A DNA stretch of 64,000 nucleotides from Plasmodiophora brassicae (GCA_036867785.1 CP145426.1:372001-436000), one strand, 5' to 3'. Shown: positions 1 to 9,750, numbered from the stretch's first letter. Numbers and translations are program-made. Notes: generated from the sequence alone by a model not told the origin.

Positions 1-888
1 GTTCATGGTCATGATGGGCGCTCTGTTCGTCAAGCACTGGCGCGTCGCTCAGATCTTCAACTTATCGACATCCGGCCAGCGTGGCATGGCCGTCGTCAAG
101 ATCACCAATACCGATGTCGGCAAGCGCGTCGCCCTGCTCGTCGCCCTCGACGTCGTCGTCCTTGGCATTTGGATGGGTCCGTTCGCCATGCTCTGCGACC
201 GACCAGCGCGTAACGCTGCGCTTGAATGCTACAGGTGCCCAGGGGACAACTCCTTCGTACACGCGCGTTATGCAGGAGTCGTCGTGCCCCTGCCAGAACG
301 CTGATTTGCACCAGTTCGTGACCGCGTGCAGGTTGGACGCCGGCGGCCTGTGGACCGTTGTCGTCCTGCATGGCATCCTGATCGTCTGGGGCACCGCCAT
401 CGCGATTCGCACACGCAACATCCCCATGCTCCTCTTCAATGAATCGGTATCGCCTGCGTCGTTGTCCCGCGAGACCACGGCCGACGTCCCCGTTGTGTGT
501 TGTCACAGAAATTCATGGGGCTGACGACGTACAACATCGCGCTGATCATGGTCCTGACACTGCCCGTCATGCTGCTGGCCGGTTCGAACCCGTCCATGGG
601 GCTCCTGGTTCGGGGCGTGGCCGCCGTCCTCGTCGTCACCTTGACCATCGTCGTCCTGTTCGGCTACAAGTTCTTCCTTGTCTTAACGATGACTTCCGAG
701 GAGGTCGACACTCTTAAGGTGAGAACGTCCTGCTGCTGGCTCGACGTGCGTCTTCGATGACGCGCGTGGCACAGCAACAAACGGTCGTCGCGGCGGGGTC
801 CTCAGGCAAAGGCGTTGTGACGGCGTCGTCGAAAGACCGAGCGACCGCTCGTTCTACGCCGAGCCAACCCGTTGCTGGCAACCTTTGA
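1..888 (+). CDS. Class C GPCR, GABA-B receptor-like, C-terminal half (5' end outside window)
   Basis: This is the 3' part of a seven-transmembrane class C receptor at the plasma membrane. The reading frame enters at base 2. Proposed exons are <1-176, 235-446, 509-718 and 775-888, with introns of 58, 62 and 56 bases that start GT and end AG. The segment GALFVKHWRVAQIF matches the GABA-B signature after TM3/TM4. The join at 446/509 restores NESKFMGLTTYN, which parallels the NDSKYIGMSVYN of animal GABA-B receptors. Hydrophobic helices lie around bases 125-175, 345-405 and 525-690. The last exon encodes a short polar cytoplasmic tail ending at the TGA at 886-888. The first intron (177-234) is the least certain join. 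The ligand is unknown; GABA-B-like receptors occur in many protists. Family assignment is firm, exon ends moderately so. Confidence 0.8.
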
Positions 889-1017
889 CCCTCGTGATCG
901 TACTGTCGACCTCATCCACTACATCATCAATAAACTGAAGCTGCCCGAGATCCCACCCCCAAGGAACGGTTAAACCAGGACGGGGGATCATCGGCAAGCG
1001 CGCTGTACAGTCGAAGC

Positions 1018-1075
1018 AGCATGCGAGCACCCGTCCTACGCCGACCCGTCCTGTTGTCGACAATCTTTGACCTTT
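1018..1075 (+). repeat. Decayed second copy of the receptor's last-exon sequence
   Basis: Bases about 1018-1075 resemble bases about 836-890 of the preceding receptor gene. Both have the order cgtyctacgccga, then cccgtyctg/cccgttgctgg, then aatctttgacc/aacctttgacc. The spacing suggests a local duplication of the receptor 3' end that has drifted. The rest of 889-1421 has no reading frame I can support. Confidence 0.5.
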
Positions 1076-1421
1076 GTCTTTATCCGCCTTTCTTGGCGTA
1101 CCTGTACCTTGAGAGTGGGATGGAGTTGCTGTTACTGGCCTGGAGCTGCTGTCAGAGATCCATCCCGAGACGCGGATCGCCATGTGACGGTCAGCGTCGC
1201 CCTGGATTAGGCATGGACGACGTCAACAATCGGCGGTCGATGGCCAGCGACTCGAGCACGCTCGGGCGCGGACGCCCCCACCGACGCCTATCGCCGAGTG
1301 TCGTCAGGCACAAGAGCGCCAACCGCACCGTGATCCCATGGCGACTTGACAGGTCGTCCGTCCGCTCCGACCGACAGGGAGGCGCACGCCCCACAGCTGA
1401 CCCCGTTTGTTATATAGGACG

Positions 1422-1864
1422 ATGGTGCCGACCGCCTCCCAACGTTCAGGGTCCGTTGACAGACGGCCCGACCACCACGAAGGGCCGGCGGCTGCGAATG
1501 GGGACTCATCGCCCGCCTCCATGAACGTCGCCAACGTCATGTGCAAGGTACAGGTGCCCCGGCCTGTCCGCTCCAGGTCATGTTCTGATTGCGACGGCAG
1601 GTACGCGCGGCCGCTGCCCTCGACATTCGTCCGATCGGGACGGAGCCGGCGCCGAAGCTGACCGTGGCCGAGTTCGCCGCCGGCCGAGGCGTGTCGGAAA
1701 CGGCGCTGCAGGACCTGCTGGCGCAGGCCGTCCGGGACGACGCGCGAACCACGCTGGATCCACAGGCGCATGTCGACTACACGATCATCATGCAGAGCTT
1801 CGGCCGGGGCCTGCAGGCCCATGGCGCGCTGCCGATCGCTCTGCTACACGACCAGCTGGAGTGA
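1422..1864 (+). CDS. Hypothetical protein, two exons
   Basis: I do not recognise the family. ATG 1422 opens a frame that runs to a GT donor at 1548. The intron 1548-1600 (53 bases, gtacag...ggcag) joins phase 0 to a frame ending at the stop 1862-1864. The protein would be about 129 residues: a low-complexity polar N-terminal part, then a compact segment (LTVAEFAAGRGVSETALQDLLAQAVRDD...) likely to be helical. A TATAT-like stretch lies only about 10 bases before the ATG, so the real start could be elsewhere. It might instead be a downstream exon of a longer gene. Intron size matches the neighbours, which is the main support. Confidence 0.45.
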
Positions 1865-1935
1865 CGAAACACATCGACAGGAGACAGGGTCGCCAGCCTA
1901 GTAGAGCCTATGAGAGGGGTTTATAACTACATAGC

Positions 1936-2565
1936 CTACGTGCAGGACGACGATTGTTGCATGTAGCCGGTGGGCGCACCGGACGTGATCGGGATGGAGC
2001 GCCGCATGCTAGCCAGGGTCGTTGCCGCTGCAGACGGGGCCGTCGCAGATGACGAATTGCTTGTCGGCGGCGGCGACGTTGAGTTGGTCGGCGTCGACGA
2101 GTTCCCCGACGTCGCGCCGTATTCGCAGACCCAGATCTGGGTGACAGGTTGCCCTTGCGATGGGCAGTTCTGTTTCGTGGCGCACCCGACACTCAGCGTC
2201 TTCGGGTCGACAATGGTCTGGTAGTGGCCGCAGACGGCGCCTGCGTTGCAAACGCCATTGACGAGATTGTCCTTCTCCTTGATCCACTCGGACGCCACTT
2301 CGGACGCGTTCATGGTCGGCCATCCCCAACCGATGTTCTCGGACGCGCCTTGCCTGAGCGAATCCGCACTGTGCCCCGATGGGCACGTGTTCACCCACTG
2401 GGTTGCGATCGACGCCAAATGGTCATCCCAGGTCAGCTGGGGTAGTGGCGACGCCCTGGCTGCGTTGTGGGCACTGAGCAGTGTCGTGACGTCGGCTGGG
2501 GCGATGTCAGCACGAGCGACGCCGGCTATGATCACGCTGAGGAGCACGACAGCGGTGTGCGACAT
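1936..2565 (-). CDS. Secreted CAP/SCP-domain (PR-1-like) protein
   Basis: A 209-residue single-exon protein. Residues 1-19 form a signal peptide ending in ARA, so the product is secreted. The CAP domain follows, with HNAAR at 33-37, ENIGWGW at 76-82, GHYQTIV at 113-119, VGCA at 126-129 and VCEYG at 146-150. These are the usual CAP signatures and include the two conserved histidines (33 and 114) and the glutamate of ENIG. Paired cysteines suggest disulphides. After residue 150 the chain is Ser/Thr/Pro/Asn-rich, likely an O-glycosylated stalk. CAP proteins bind sterols or lipids in fungi and occur among secreted proteins of many pathogens. What this one binds is not shown by the sequence. The annotated end could change if a C-terminal intron exists. 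Confidence 0.88.
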   Translation of the reverse strand: MSHTAVVLLSVIIAGVARADIAPADVTTLLSAHNAARASPLPQLTWDDHLASIATQWVNTCPSGHSADSLRQGASENIGWGWPTMNASEVASEWIKEKDNLVNGVCNAGAVCGHYQTIVDPKTLSVGCATKQNCPSQGQPVTQIWVCEYGATSGNSSTPTNSTSPPPTSNSSSATAPSAAATTLASMRRSIPITSGAPTGYMQQSSSCT

Positions 2566-3774
2566 GGGACGATCGGTGGTGGTTGTCTGTGGCGGTGGTA
2601 GAATATAGATGTGTGTGTGCCAGCGTCATCGCCTGTCACAGATCATTGAGCACTGGCTCGACGCGTTGACAGTATCTGACCTTTCCAGTTGACTCATGCG
2701 ACGCGAGTCAACGGCTGTGACCCAGCAGTGACAACGGTTCTTGACAGACAGTGGTGGGGGTGGTGGGCAGCCCGCTACAGATCGTGCTGCTTGGCGACGG
2801 GTCGCCGAATAAAACTGATGATGCGTGACGTCACGAAACCGAGTACGGTGCCGAGAAGCGTCTGCCATGACGACGGACACGACTGGCTTGCACCAAACGC
2901 GGCCTTGCACATGGTGCCGAGGTCGCACCGGTTGGCGATCCGATGTAGATGGCGCTGGAAGACGTCGCTGGGGCACGAGAGCGCGTTATCGCAGAACGGG
3001 ATCGGGATGGGGAGTTCATTGTGCAGAAGCTGAACGATGAATTGGCCGTCAGCACAGGCGTACGTATGGAAGGCAAGGTTTGCGGAATAGGGGACAATGT
3101 GACTCGTCCGCCAAGCGCGATGTGGCACCGACGACGAATCGGTCAGATTGTGGAACAATCCCTGATCAGGACGTCAAGGGAGCGCTGCATGCAAACACGA
3201 GCAACTGACCAGAATCCCGATCAGAGGCAGCAGCGATTCGGCGTGGCCGTGACGAATGTCAAGCAGCAGCGGTGACATGGTCCCATTCGTGATCGTCGAC
3301 ATGGACGACAGGATGTCGTCAACCAGGACGCAAGCCATGTCGTAGTTGATTGCGTTCCCAGGGCCCTGCAGCACGTTGGCCAGACTGCGATAGACGGGAT
3401 CCAGGTCGCGCCTACCTTTGCCCAGAAGTTCTCCAGGTCATCGACAGCCTCCAGCGCAGCGGCGTCTTCCGGCGAGAACAGGGGACAGGTCGTCGACGTA
3501 GTCAGCGCCAACATCTCCATCTTGCAGACCTGCCACAGCGGGTGTACGAGCGACTCGGGTATTCCGCCAGCGATTCGCCCTGCGATCCCGGGCGCGACCT
3601 GGCGCAGGCGCTGACGAGCATGGCGGACCGTGTCGGGCGCGCGGCGCGTCCTCTCGTACTCGGGGCACATGTCGAACGGCCTCAGCAGCGGGTCGGCATC
3701 CAGCGGCCCGGTCGTGTAGATGAACGCGGGTTGGTACCCATGCGGCGTAACGTTGCCAGCGCCGTGCCACAACC

Positions 3775-3942
3775 AATCGGGACACTGGTGCGACCTCGAG
3801 TCCGCAGAGTGCCTTAGATCAGCAATCATAGGGCGCCTCCCACATATACCGCGCAACACTGCCGTACGGCGTCCGTGGCGCACCAATTATACATTCTGCT
3901 ATCTGGCCTTGTCTGGTCTTGTCCGTGTCCTGCGTGCTAATT
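3775..3942 (+). repeat. 5' LTR (168 bp)
   Basis: This is the direct repeat partner of 8640-8807. It begins AATCGGGACACTGG and ends CGTGCTAATT, so its tips are a short AAT...ATT inversion instead of the usual TG...CA. The edges are set by the target duplication outside and by loss of similarity inside. It contains a TATA-like stretch (attatac, near 3886). Confidence 0.9.
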
Positions 3943-4146
3943 GGTTTTGGGCCCATCCCAAGCCTTACCCCTGTCCCTGTTCCTGTCCCCGTCCCTGTCC
4001 CCGTCCCTGTCCCTGTTCCTGCCCCAGCCCCAGTTCCCGTACTGTCCCGTGTCCCAGCCCGTGTCGTGATCCAGTTCGCGTTGTGACCGCCCGCGCCCCA
4101 CGCTCGGTTTGTACCCGTCCCTGTCCCCCTGCTCCCGCCGCCCGCA

Positions 4147-5094
4147 ATGGCGGAGGACTGGAACCAGATCGTCACAAACCTGAACTCTCAGATCCAGCAC
4201 CTGCAACAGCAACAACAACAACAGCAGCAGCTTCTACAACAACAGCACGATCAACTGCTACAACAGCAACAACTACTGCAGCAGCAACCGTCCCCACAAC
4301 AGCGAATGGTCTCACAGCATCATGTTTCCGAGCCCAAGGTCAAGCTCCCCCCCATCTACAACGGCGGCCGTGGAGAACTTCGCGGTTTCCTGAACCAAGT
4401 CAAGCTGGTTATCACCCAGCGGCCTGCCACCTATGCGACCGACGCTCAGAAGGTCGCGCTGGTGGGACAGCTGCTGGGTGGTGATGCTCTTCGGTGGTTT
4501 AATCCGTTGTTCGAAAAGGACGACGCGGTGCTGACGGAGTTCGTCGCCTTTATCAAGGCCTTCAAGACAAGGTTCGGTGACCCTCATCTAGCCGAGACTG
4601 CGGCACGGAAGCTACAGCATCTTCGTCAGGGCCGAGGCACTGTCGCCCGCTTCGCGACAGAGTTCCAAAACCTGGTGGCGGACGCCGGGTTCAACGACTC
4701 AGCCTGCCGACACATGTTCCGCGCCGGCCTGTCCAGGGACGTGCAGTTCCTGCTGCTGTCCCTGCCCGTCGCCGAGACGCTTGACGAGCTTGTCATACAG
4801 GCAATCCGGTGTGACAACCGCCTGGCCGAGCACCGATCGACCACCGCCCTCGTTCCTGTCCCTGCTGCCTCCGCCGCCGCAGTGCCGTCCGCTCCTCCCC
4901 CAGCCCCGGCCGCCGCGGTTGGGGATCCCATGGTTATCGACGCCGCGATCGGCGGTGGGCCCCGCGCGCCCTTAACCCAAGACGAGAAAGATCGCCGTCG
5001 TCGCGAAGGCCTATGCCTTTACTGCGGGGTGGCTGGCCATGTCGCAGTGTCCTGTCCCGTGCGTCCGCAGGGAAACGCCTCCCGGCGTGGCTGA
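4147..5094 (+). CDS. gag: Retrotransposon gag ORF
   Basis: A 315-residue gag-type protein of the LTR element. Residues about 15-55 are a glutamine-rich, probably coiled stretch. Residues about 75-200 form a helical core of the Retrotrans_gag type (FLNQVKLV..., ALRWFNPLF, FKTRFGDP), a pattern I associate with Ty3/gypsy elements. A proline/alanine-rich linker follows. One CCHC zinc knuckle (CLYCGVAGHVAVSC, 290-303) sits near the end and would bind the RNA genome. The frame overlaps the start of pol by about 80 bases in another frame, an arrangement for which LTR elements are known to use translational frameshifting. Confidence 0.88.
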   Translation: MAEDWNQIVTNLNSQIQHLQQQQQQQQQLLQQQHDQLLQQQQLLQQQPSPQQRMVSQHHVSEPKVKLPPIYNGGRGELRGFLNQVKLVITQRPATYATDAQKVALVGQLLGGDALRWFNPLFEKDDAVLTEFVAFIKAFKTRFGDPHLAETAARKLQHLRQGRGTVARFATEFQNLVADAGFNDSACRHMFRAGLSRDVQFLLLSLPVAETLDELVIQAIRCDNRLAEHRSTTALVPVPAASAAAVPSAPPPAPAAAVGDPMVIDAAIGGGPRAPLTQDEKDRRRREGLCLYCGVAGHVAVSCPVRPQGNASRRG

Positions 5095-8000
5095 AATCCC
5101 GGTCGGTCGCCACGCCTACCAATACACCTGTTCCATCATGCAACCCCGACCACTTCTTTCCCGAGCCAAGTATGATTTCCGCGTCCACCAACCTCGTCGA
5201 GCACTTGGACCGTGTCCTAAGCATAGACGTGTCCCTTCAACTCGACAATGGCAAGACTGTACAGACGACGGCACTTATCGACTCAGGAGCAACCAACGAC
5301 TTCATACACTCCGACTTCGCCCGCGCTCACAACGTTCCGCTCACCAAGAAACCCGCACCGGTAGATCTGGAGGTAATTGACGGGCGGCGGCTACCGAAGG
5401 TGGCGCTGGAAACGGCCCCTGTCCGCCTCAGTATCGGCAACCACTCCGAATCGATCGTGCTGAACGTAATCGACTCCCCGCGATTCCCGATTATCCTCGG
5501 CATGACCTGGCTCTCAAGGCACAACCCGAGCATTAACTGGACACACCGAACGATGGAGATTACTCGTGTCGCTCAGGACGCCGCGCGCGAACAGAGCGAA
5601 CCCAAGGAAGCCATCACAGCCCTAACCTTGCACGACAATGGCGTATTCTCTCAGCAACCAGACCCACCACCTCAAGACCTCTCGCCACCCACACGACACG
5701 AACGGCGGTCGAGGGCCCGTGTTGACAGCGGCAAGGTGCCCTACGCCGTTCCGCTTCCCGGGGATTGGAACCAAGCCCAGAGTCTCAAGCGTTGGCACCA
5801 CCGCCTCGGCCACCGTAACCTGCGTGACGTCATCCTGATGGCAAATCATGACCTTACCGAATCCATGGAGATCCTGGCACAGAAGGTTGACAGGTTCTGC
5901 GAAGGGTGCGCTATCGCGAAAGCCAAGGAACGTCCTTTCCCCTCGGAGTCCAAAGAAAAACAGTGGAACGTGCTCGAGAGAATCGACGTCGACGAATGCG
6001 GACCGCTTCCCGTCGCCTCACTCAAAGGGGAGCGATACTTTATCACGTTCACGGAATTTGCAACCAGGATGAAATTTACCTTCCTGTTGCACCACAAGAA
6101 CCAGGCGCTGACCAAGTTCAAGGAGCTCAAGACTCGAATTGAGAATCGCCTGGAGAAATCCATTAAGATCCTCTTCGGCGACAACGATGGGGTATTCATC
6201 AACAACGAGTTCAAGGCGTTCTTGCAGGACAACGGGATCGAGTGGAGATCAACGGTGGAGTATTCCTCCAAGCAGAACGGTGTCTCCGAACGGGGACACC
6301 TGACGCTCATGGACTCCGGTCGCGCAATGCTCGTACACGCAAGGCTCCCCAAGCAGTTCTGGGGACCCGCAATTCTGACTGCCAGCCAGGTCCATAATCT
6401 CTGCCCCCACCCACGCGATCCCTCGACCACGCCCCATGAAATGCTGTCGCGCTCGAAACCTGATATCCGCTACCTTAGAACGTTCGGGTGCGACGCATAT
6501 GGCTACGTCCCGTCCAGCCAGAGAACGAAGCTGGACCCACGCGCCGTGAAAGGCATCTTCATCGGATATGCAGATCACCAGAAAGGGTACGTCCTCTATC
6601 ACCCTTCGTCCGGCCTGATCAAGGTGTACCGCAGCGTGACGTTCAGCGAAGACAGCTTCGGCGGCCGCAGTGCGGACGACGCCCTCGCCGATCCCGAGGA
6701 ACCTGAGTCTGGATACGACAGCGACTACGTTCCCTCCGGTGACGAACCCGCTGTCGAGGGGGCGCAGTCCGCCGCAGGCCCCAATGAGGATCCGCGACCT
6801 CCCACCGAACGAGCCCGGCGTCTCTCCCGCAAGCCAGACCGTTTAGGAGATCCCGTCCACCACGCCTGGATCGCGTCCCTGCAACCTACCAACGACGATC
6901 CTATTCACCACATGTGGATAGGTTCCACACATCAATGCGACGACGACGATGACGCCGCGCTCAATGCAGATGACCCCGACACTCCAAACACATATGAAGA
7001 CGCCATGGCAAGTCCCGAGGCAGAGTTCTGGACTAAGGCGATGGCCGATGAATTGAAGAGCCTGAAACAGCACAAGACATGGGAAGCCGTGGAGCGACTA
7101 CCCGTCGGGGCACGCCCCATCGGATGCCGCTGGGTCTACAAGCGCAAGATCACCAAGTCAAGTCAGATCCCGCCGGACACCACCTGGGTTCTCCGCCATG
7201 ACCCCGACGGTGTCACCTCCTACCGGTACAAGGCTCGACTATGCATACTCGGCTACAGACAGCGCCAGGGGATCGACTACACGAACACCTATGCGCCAGT
7301 CGTCCGGAGCGACATCCTCCGTCTAGTACTAGCCCTGTCCGTCCAAGACAAGGAGATCATCGCCGAGCAGATGGATGTGATGACCGCATTCCTCAACGCC
7401 CACCTCACCGAAGAGATCTACATGGACTCCCCGAAAGGGATGAAGGCCAGAACCCGTTTCGTCAAGCTCCTACGATCGATCTATGGCCTGAAACAGGCCC
7501 CAAGAGAATGGTTCAAGGTCATCGACGCCTTCCTCGTTAACGAATGCGGGTTCCAACGAGCCAAGTCCGCATCGTGCTTGTACTTCAAACGTGGTCCAAC
7601 TGGACGGCTCGTCATTGTTGGGGTCTACGTCGATGATATTCCCATCGTCGGACATCCCGAACTCGTACAGGAAACCAAGTCAGCCCTCTCGAAGAGATTC
7701 AAGATGTCGGACATGGGAGAGCTTCAATCAGTCATTGGCTTCGACGTCGATAGACAAGGTAGATCGGTGTTCCTGTCGCAAGAACGCTACACGAAAACTA
7801 TCCTCGACACCTACGGCATGGCCGAATCGCGCCCCGTCTCGACACCGGCAGATGCGAACTTGAAGTTATCCACATCACTGTGCCCGCAGAACCAGGCCGA
7901 TCGCGAACTTGCCGCCTTAGAAGGCCAGCGCATCAACTATCGAGCAGCGGTAGGTCACCTAATGTGGCTGCTGCACACCCGGCCAGACATCGCCTATGCG

Positions 8001-8696
8001 GTGAACGAGGTCTCCCGATACGTGCAAGACCCAGGGCCAGCGCACTTCGTCGCGCTGAAGCGAGTCTTCAGGTACCTCAACGGCACTCGCAACTACGGCC
8101 TCCTGTTCGAAGGAGGTGGGGAAACGGCCACACCGCTCCTGGTCGGCTACTCCGATTCTGATTGGGGTGGAGACCTCGACACACGACGATCGACTTCGGG
8201 GTGCGTGTTCCTTCTGAATGGCTGCCCGGTTTCATTTCGCTCTAAGAAGCAGACCACGGTCGCGTTATCGTCGTGCGAGGCGGAGACGGTGGCGTCAACA
8301 CTCGCGGCAACAGAAGGCGTCTGGTTGCGCAATGTGCTGGACGAACTAGGTTTTCCACAAGCTCAGCCTACACCTCTACACGTAGACAATCAGGGGGCGA
8401 TCGCGTTCGCCAACAGCGAAATCAACCACAGCAAGATGAAACATCTCGCGCTCAAGGACCACTTCGTCAGAGAACTGGTGGCATCCAACCAGATCAAGGT
8501 GCACTACGTCCGCTCGTGCGAGAACCTCGCCGACATCTTCACGAAACCGCTCGGAAAGCACAAGTTCGTAGAATTCCGTGCGGCCCTCAAGTGCGTACCG
8601 CATCCCCACATGAACTTGGACTCTCAGGTCGAGGGGGGGAATCGGGACACTGGTGCGACCTCGAGTCCGCAGAGTGCCTTAGATCAGCAATCATAG
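5013..8696 (+). CDS. pol: Retrotransposon pol ORF (PR-IN-RT-RH)
   Basis: A 1,227-residue polyprotein frame. The aspartic protease has ALIDSGATNDFI (D90) and a downstream ILGMTWLSRHNP, a pairing typical of Ty3/gypsy proteases. The integrase begins with the zinc-binding WHHRLGHRN...C..C near residues 258-300, followed by the catalytic core near 330-440. The reverse transcriptase carries the Ty1/copia hallmark YVDD at about 871 (family normally RVT_2). RNase H has DSDWGGDLDTRRSTSG near 1047 and the ADIFTKPL end motif near 1172. Domain order is protease, integrase, RT, RNase H. It looks whole. Confidence 0.92.
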   Translation: MPLLRGGWPCRSVLSRASAGKRLPAWLKSRSVATPTNTPVPSCNPDHFFPEPSMISASTNLVEHLDRVLSIDVSLQLDNGKTVQTTALIDSGATNDFIHSDFARAHNVPLTKKPAPVDLEVIDGRRLPKVALETAPVRLSIGNHSESIVLNVIDSPRFPIILGMTWLSRHNPSINWTHRTMEITRVAQDAAREQSEPKEAITALTLHDNGVFSQQPDPPPQDLSPPTRHERRSRARVDSGKVPYAVPLPGDWNQAQSLKRWHHRLGHRNLRDVILMANHDLTESMEILAQKVDRFCEGCAIAKAKERPFPSESKEKQWNVLERIDVDECGPLPVASLKGERYFITFTEFATRMKFTFLLHHKNQALTKFKELKTRIENRLEKSIKILFGDNDGVFINNEFKAFLQDNGIEWRSTVEYSSKQNGVSERGHLTLMDSGRAMLVHARLPKQFWGPAILTASQVHNLCPHPRDPSTTPHEMLSRSKPDIRYLRTFGCDAYGYVPSSQRTKLDPRAVKGIFIGYADHQKGYVLYHPSSGLIKVYRSVTFSEDSFGGRSADDALADPEEPESGYDSDYVPSGDEPAVEGAQSAAGPNEDPRPPTERARRLSRKPDRLGDPVHHAWIASLQPTNDDPIHHMWIGSTHQCDDDDDAALNADDPDTPNTYEDAMASPEAEFWTKAMADELKSLKQHKTWEAVERLPVGARPIGCRWVYKRKITKSSQIPPDTTWVLRHDPDGVTSYRYKARLCILGYRQRQGIDYTNTYAPVVRSDILRLVLALSVQDKEIIAEQMDVMTAFLNAHLTEEIYMDSPKGMKARTRFVKLLRSIYGLKQAPREWFKVIDAFLVNECGFQRAKSASCLYFKRGPTGRLVIVGVYVDDIPIVGHPELVQETKSALSKRFKMSDMGELQSVIGFDVDRQGRSVFLSQERYTKTILDTYGMAESRPVSTPADANLKLSTSLCPQNQADRELAALEGQRINYRAAVGHLMWLLHTRPDIAYAVNEVSRYVQDPGPAHFVALKRVFRYLNGTRNYGLLFEGGGETATPLLVGYSDSDWGGDLDTRRSTSGCVFLLNGCPVSFRSKKQTTVALSSCEAETVASTLAATEGVWLRNVLDELGFPQAQPTPLHVDNQGAIAFANSEINHSKMKHLALKDHFVRELVASNQIKVHYVRSCENLADIFTKPLGKHKFVEFRAALKCVPHPHMNLDSQVEGGNRDTGATSSPQSALDQQS

Positions 8697-8807
8697 GGCG
8701 CCTCCCACATATACCGCGCAACACTGCCGTACGGCGTCCGTGGCGCACCAATTATACATTCTGCTATCTGGCCTTGTCTGGTCTTGTCCGTGTCCTGCGT
8801 GCTAATT
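8640..8807 (+). repeat. 3' LTR (168 bp)
   Basis: I find no difference from the 5' LTR when the two are read side by side. The copy of CAACC at 8808-8812 marks the right edge of the insertion. The host exon continues beyond it on the minus strand. Confidence 0.92.
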
Positions 8808-9549
8808 CAACCCATACGCCATGGCGCTGGCCGATTGCCCGGCACGGTGCTTCTGCGTGGACCTTTCACTGGTTCAGCGCCATGGAACGGGTGCGAACAG
8901 GTGCAACGACGACCTTAGTCGGCATCGTTCCGGGTGGTACGCTGACGCGAACAGGTCCGGGTGCCGTTCCCGGATCCGTCGTCCGAGTTCGAATTGTTCG
9001 TGCAGGCCGGCGACGGTGAGATGCCCGGCCAGCGCGTCGTCGAACGGGTCGTCGGGCATCCACGATCGCGACCCAAGCAATTGCTGCACGCGCTGGCGGA
9101 CGTCGCGGTACAGCCGTAGCTTCGATCGGGTCGGGTATCGCGACCCGTGACGAACGACCATGCTGATCTGGCGCAGGCGGCACTCGCCGACGACGCCGGG
9201 CGCCGGCGAGTGCCGCCACCGGTCGCCGTACGGCGTGCTCGACGACAGGTGCTGCCGAATATCGAACGACGCGTCGACGACGCCGACCCAGATCAGCGCC
9301 ATCATCGCCGCCGCAACCGCCATCCGACGGCCGCGACACAAAATCCGAATGGCCAACGTTGCGCGACTGCGCGCGCCACGTGCCGGTAACTCGTTCCCCG
9401 ATTCTGCGCGCGACTGCCGTGACTGGGACACGCAATCTCGACCCGTACGCGGCTACGTCGCGCGGCGAATGTTGCGTGACTGTGCGTCCCGTCTCCCGCT
9501 ACGCGACACCGCGCGACTGGTGATCTGACACGAGGGTACACATGACGCC

Positions 9550-9602
9550 GTGCCGAGGCTACGCGGACTGCCGTGCCGAGGCTGCGTGGACTGCCGTGCC
9601 GG
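9550..9602 (+). repeat. Short tandem repeat in the MINPP / 9822-gene intergenic region
   Basis: A unit of about 24 bases (gactgccgtgccgaggctgcgtg and variants) occurs a little over twice. It lies in the roughly 500-base gap between two divergently transcribed genes (MINPP start at 9323, next gene at 9822), so it is within a shared promoter region. The rest of that gap holds short GC-rich repeats but no gene. Confidence 0.6.
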
Positions 9603-9740
9603 TTTATGTCCCCAGAGCCACGGGCTCGCGGGCGAACCTGGCGGGGCGCTAAATCGGTCCGGCCCTGCTAATTCCGCGTCTGCCCTTGGCGGGCGGTCGA
9701 CGGGCGATCGAGGTGCTGGTGCCGAATCCGACCCAATACC

Positions 9741-9750
9741 TTTATAAGCA
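9741..9750 (+). promoter_or_regulatory. TATA-like box before the 9822 gene
   Basis: The sequence tttataagca lies 72-81 bases before the ATG at 9822, on the coding strand and in otherwise GC-rich DNA. Position and sequence suit a TATA box. This is inference only. Confidence 0.4.

Larger units (their letters stand above)
3775..8807 (+). mobile_element. LTR retrotransposon, Ty1/copia-type pol, looks whole and young
   Basis: The element spans 5,033 bases with 168-bp direct LTRs that I find identical, flanked by a 5-bp duplication (CAACC, 3770-3774 and 8808-8812). A TGG beginning at the LTR edge (3942) suits a primer-binding site. A G-rich purine tract (about 8630-8639) precedes the 3' LTR. The leader (about 3958-4035) is a CCTGTC-type low-complexity tract. 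Two long open frames follow: gag and pol (protease, integrase, reverse transcriptase, RNase H). The integrase-before-RT order defines Ty1/copia. Identical LTRs imply a recent insertion. It sits inside an exon of the MINPP gene, in the opposite orientation. It looks whole. Confidence 0.93.
2775..9323 (-). pseudogene. MINPP1: MINPP-type inositol polyphosphate phosphatase gene interrupted by an LTR retrotransposon
   Basis: A histidine phosphatase of the multiple inositol polyphosphate phosphatase (phytase) family, predicted secretory. Exon 1 (9323-8914) starts at ATG 9323 with a hydrophobic signal sequence and carries the catalytic RHGSRYP (residues 58-64). A 51-base intron (8913-8863) leads into an exon beginning STQKHRAGQSAS, matching the family's SSKHRCMDSS. 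That exon is split by the 3775-8807 element and resumes at 3774; flanking copies of CAACC mark the insertion, between the family's conserved GL and W codons. Further introns lie at 3415-3366 and 3209-3162. Downstream exons carry LRPFDMC, CPLF, GPGNAINY, the proton-donor motif GHAES and RTSHIVPY, ending at 2775. Apart from the insertion the gene looks intact, so the loss is recent or affects one allele. Confidence 0.88.

Noticed and set aside
3819-4175. Gly/Thr-rich minus-strand frame over the retrotransposon leader
   Set aside because: Product of a simple CCTGTC-type repeat; no coding signal.
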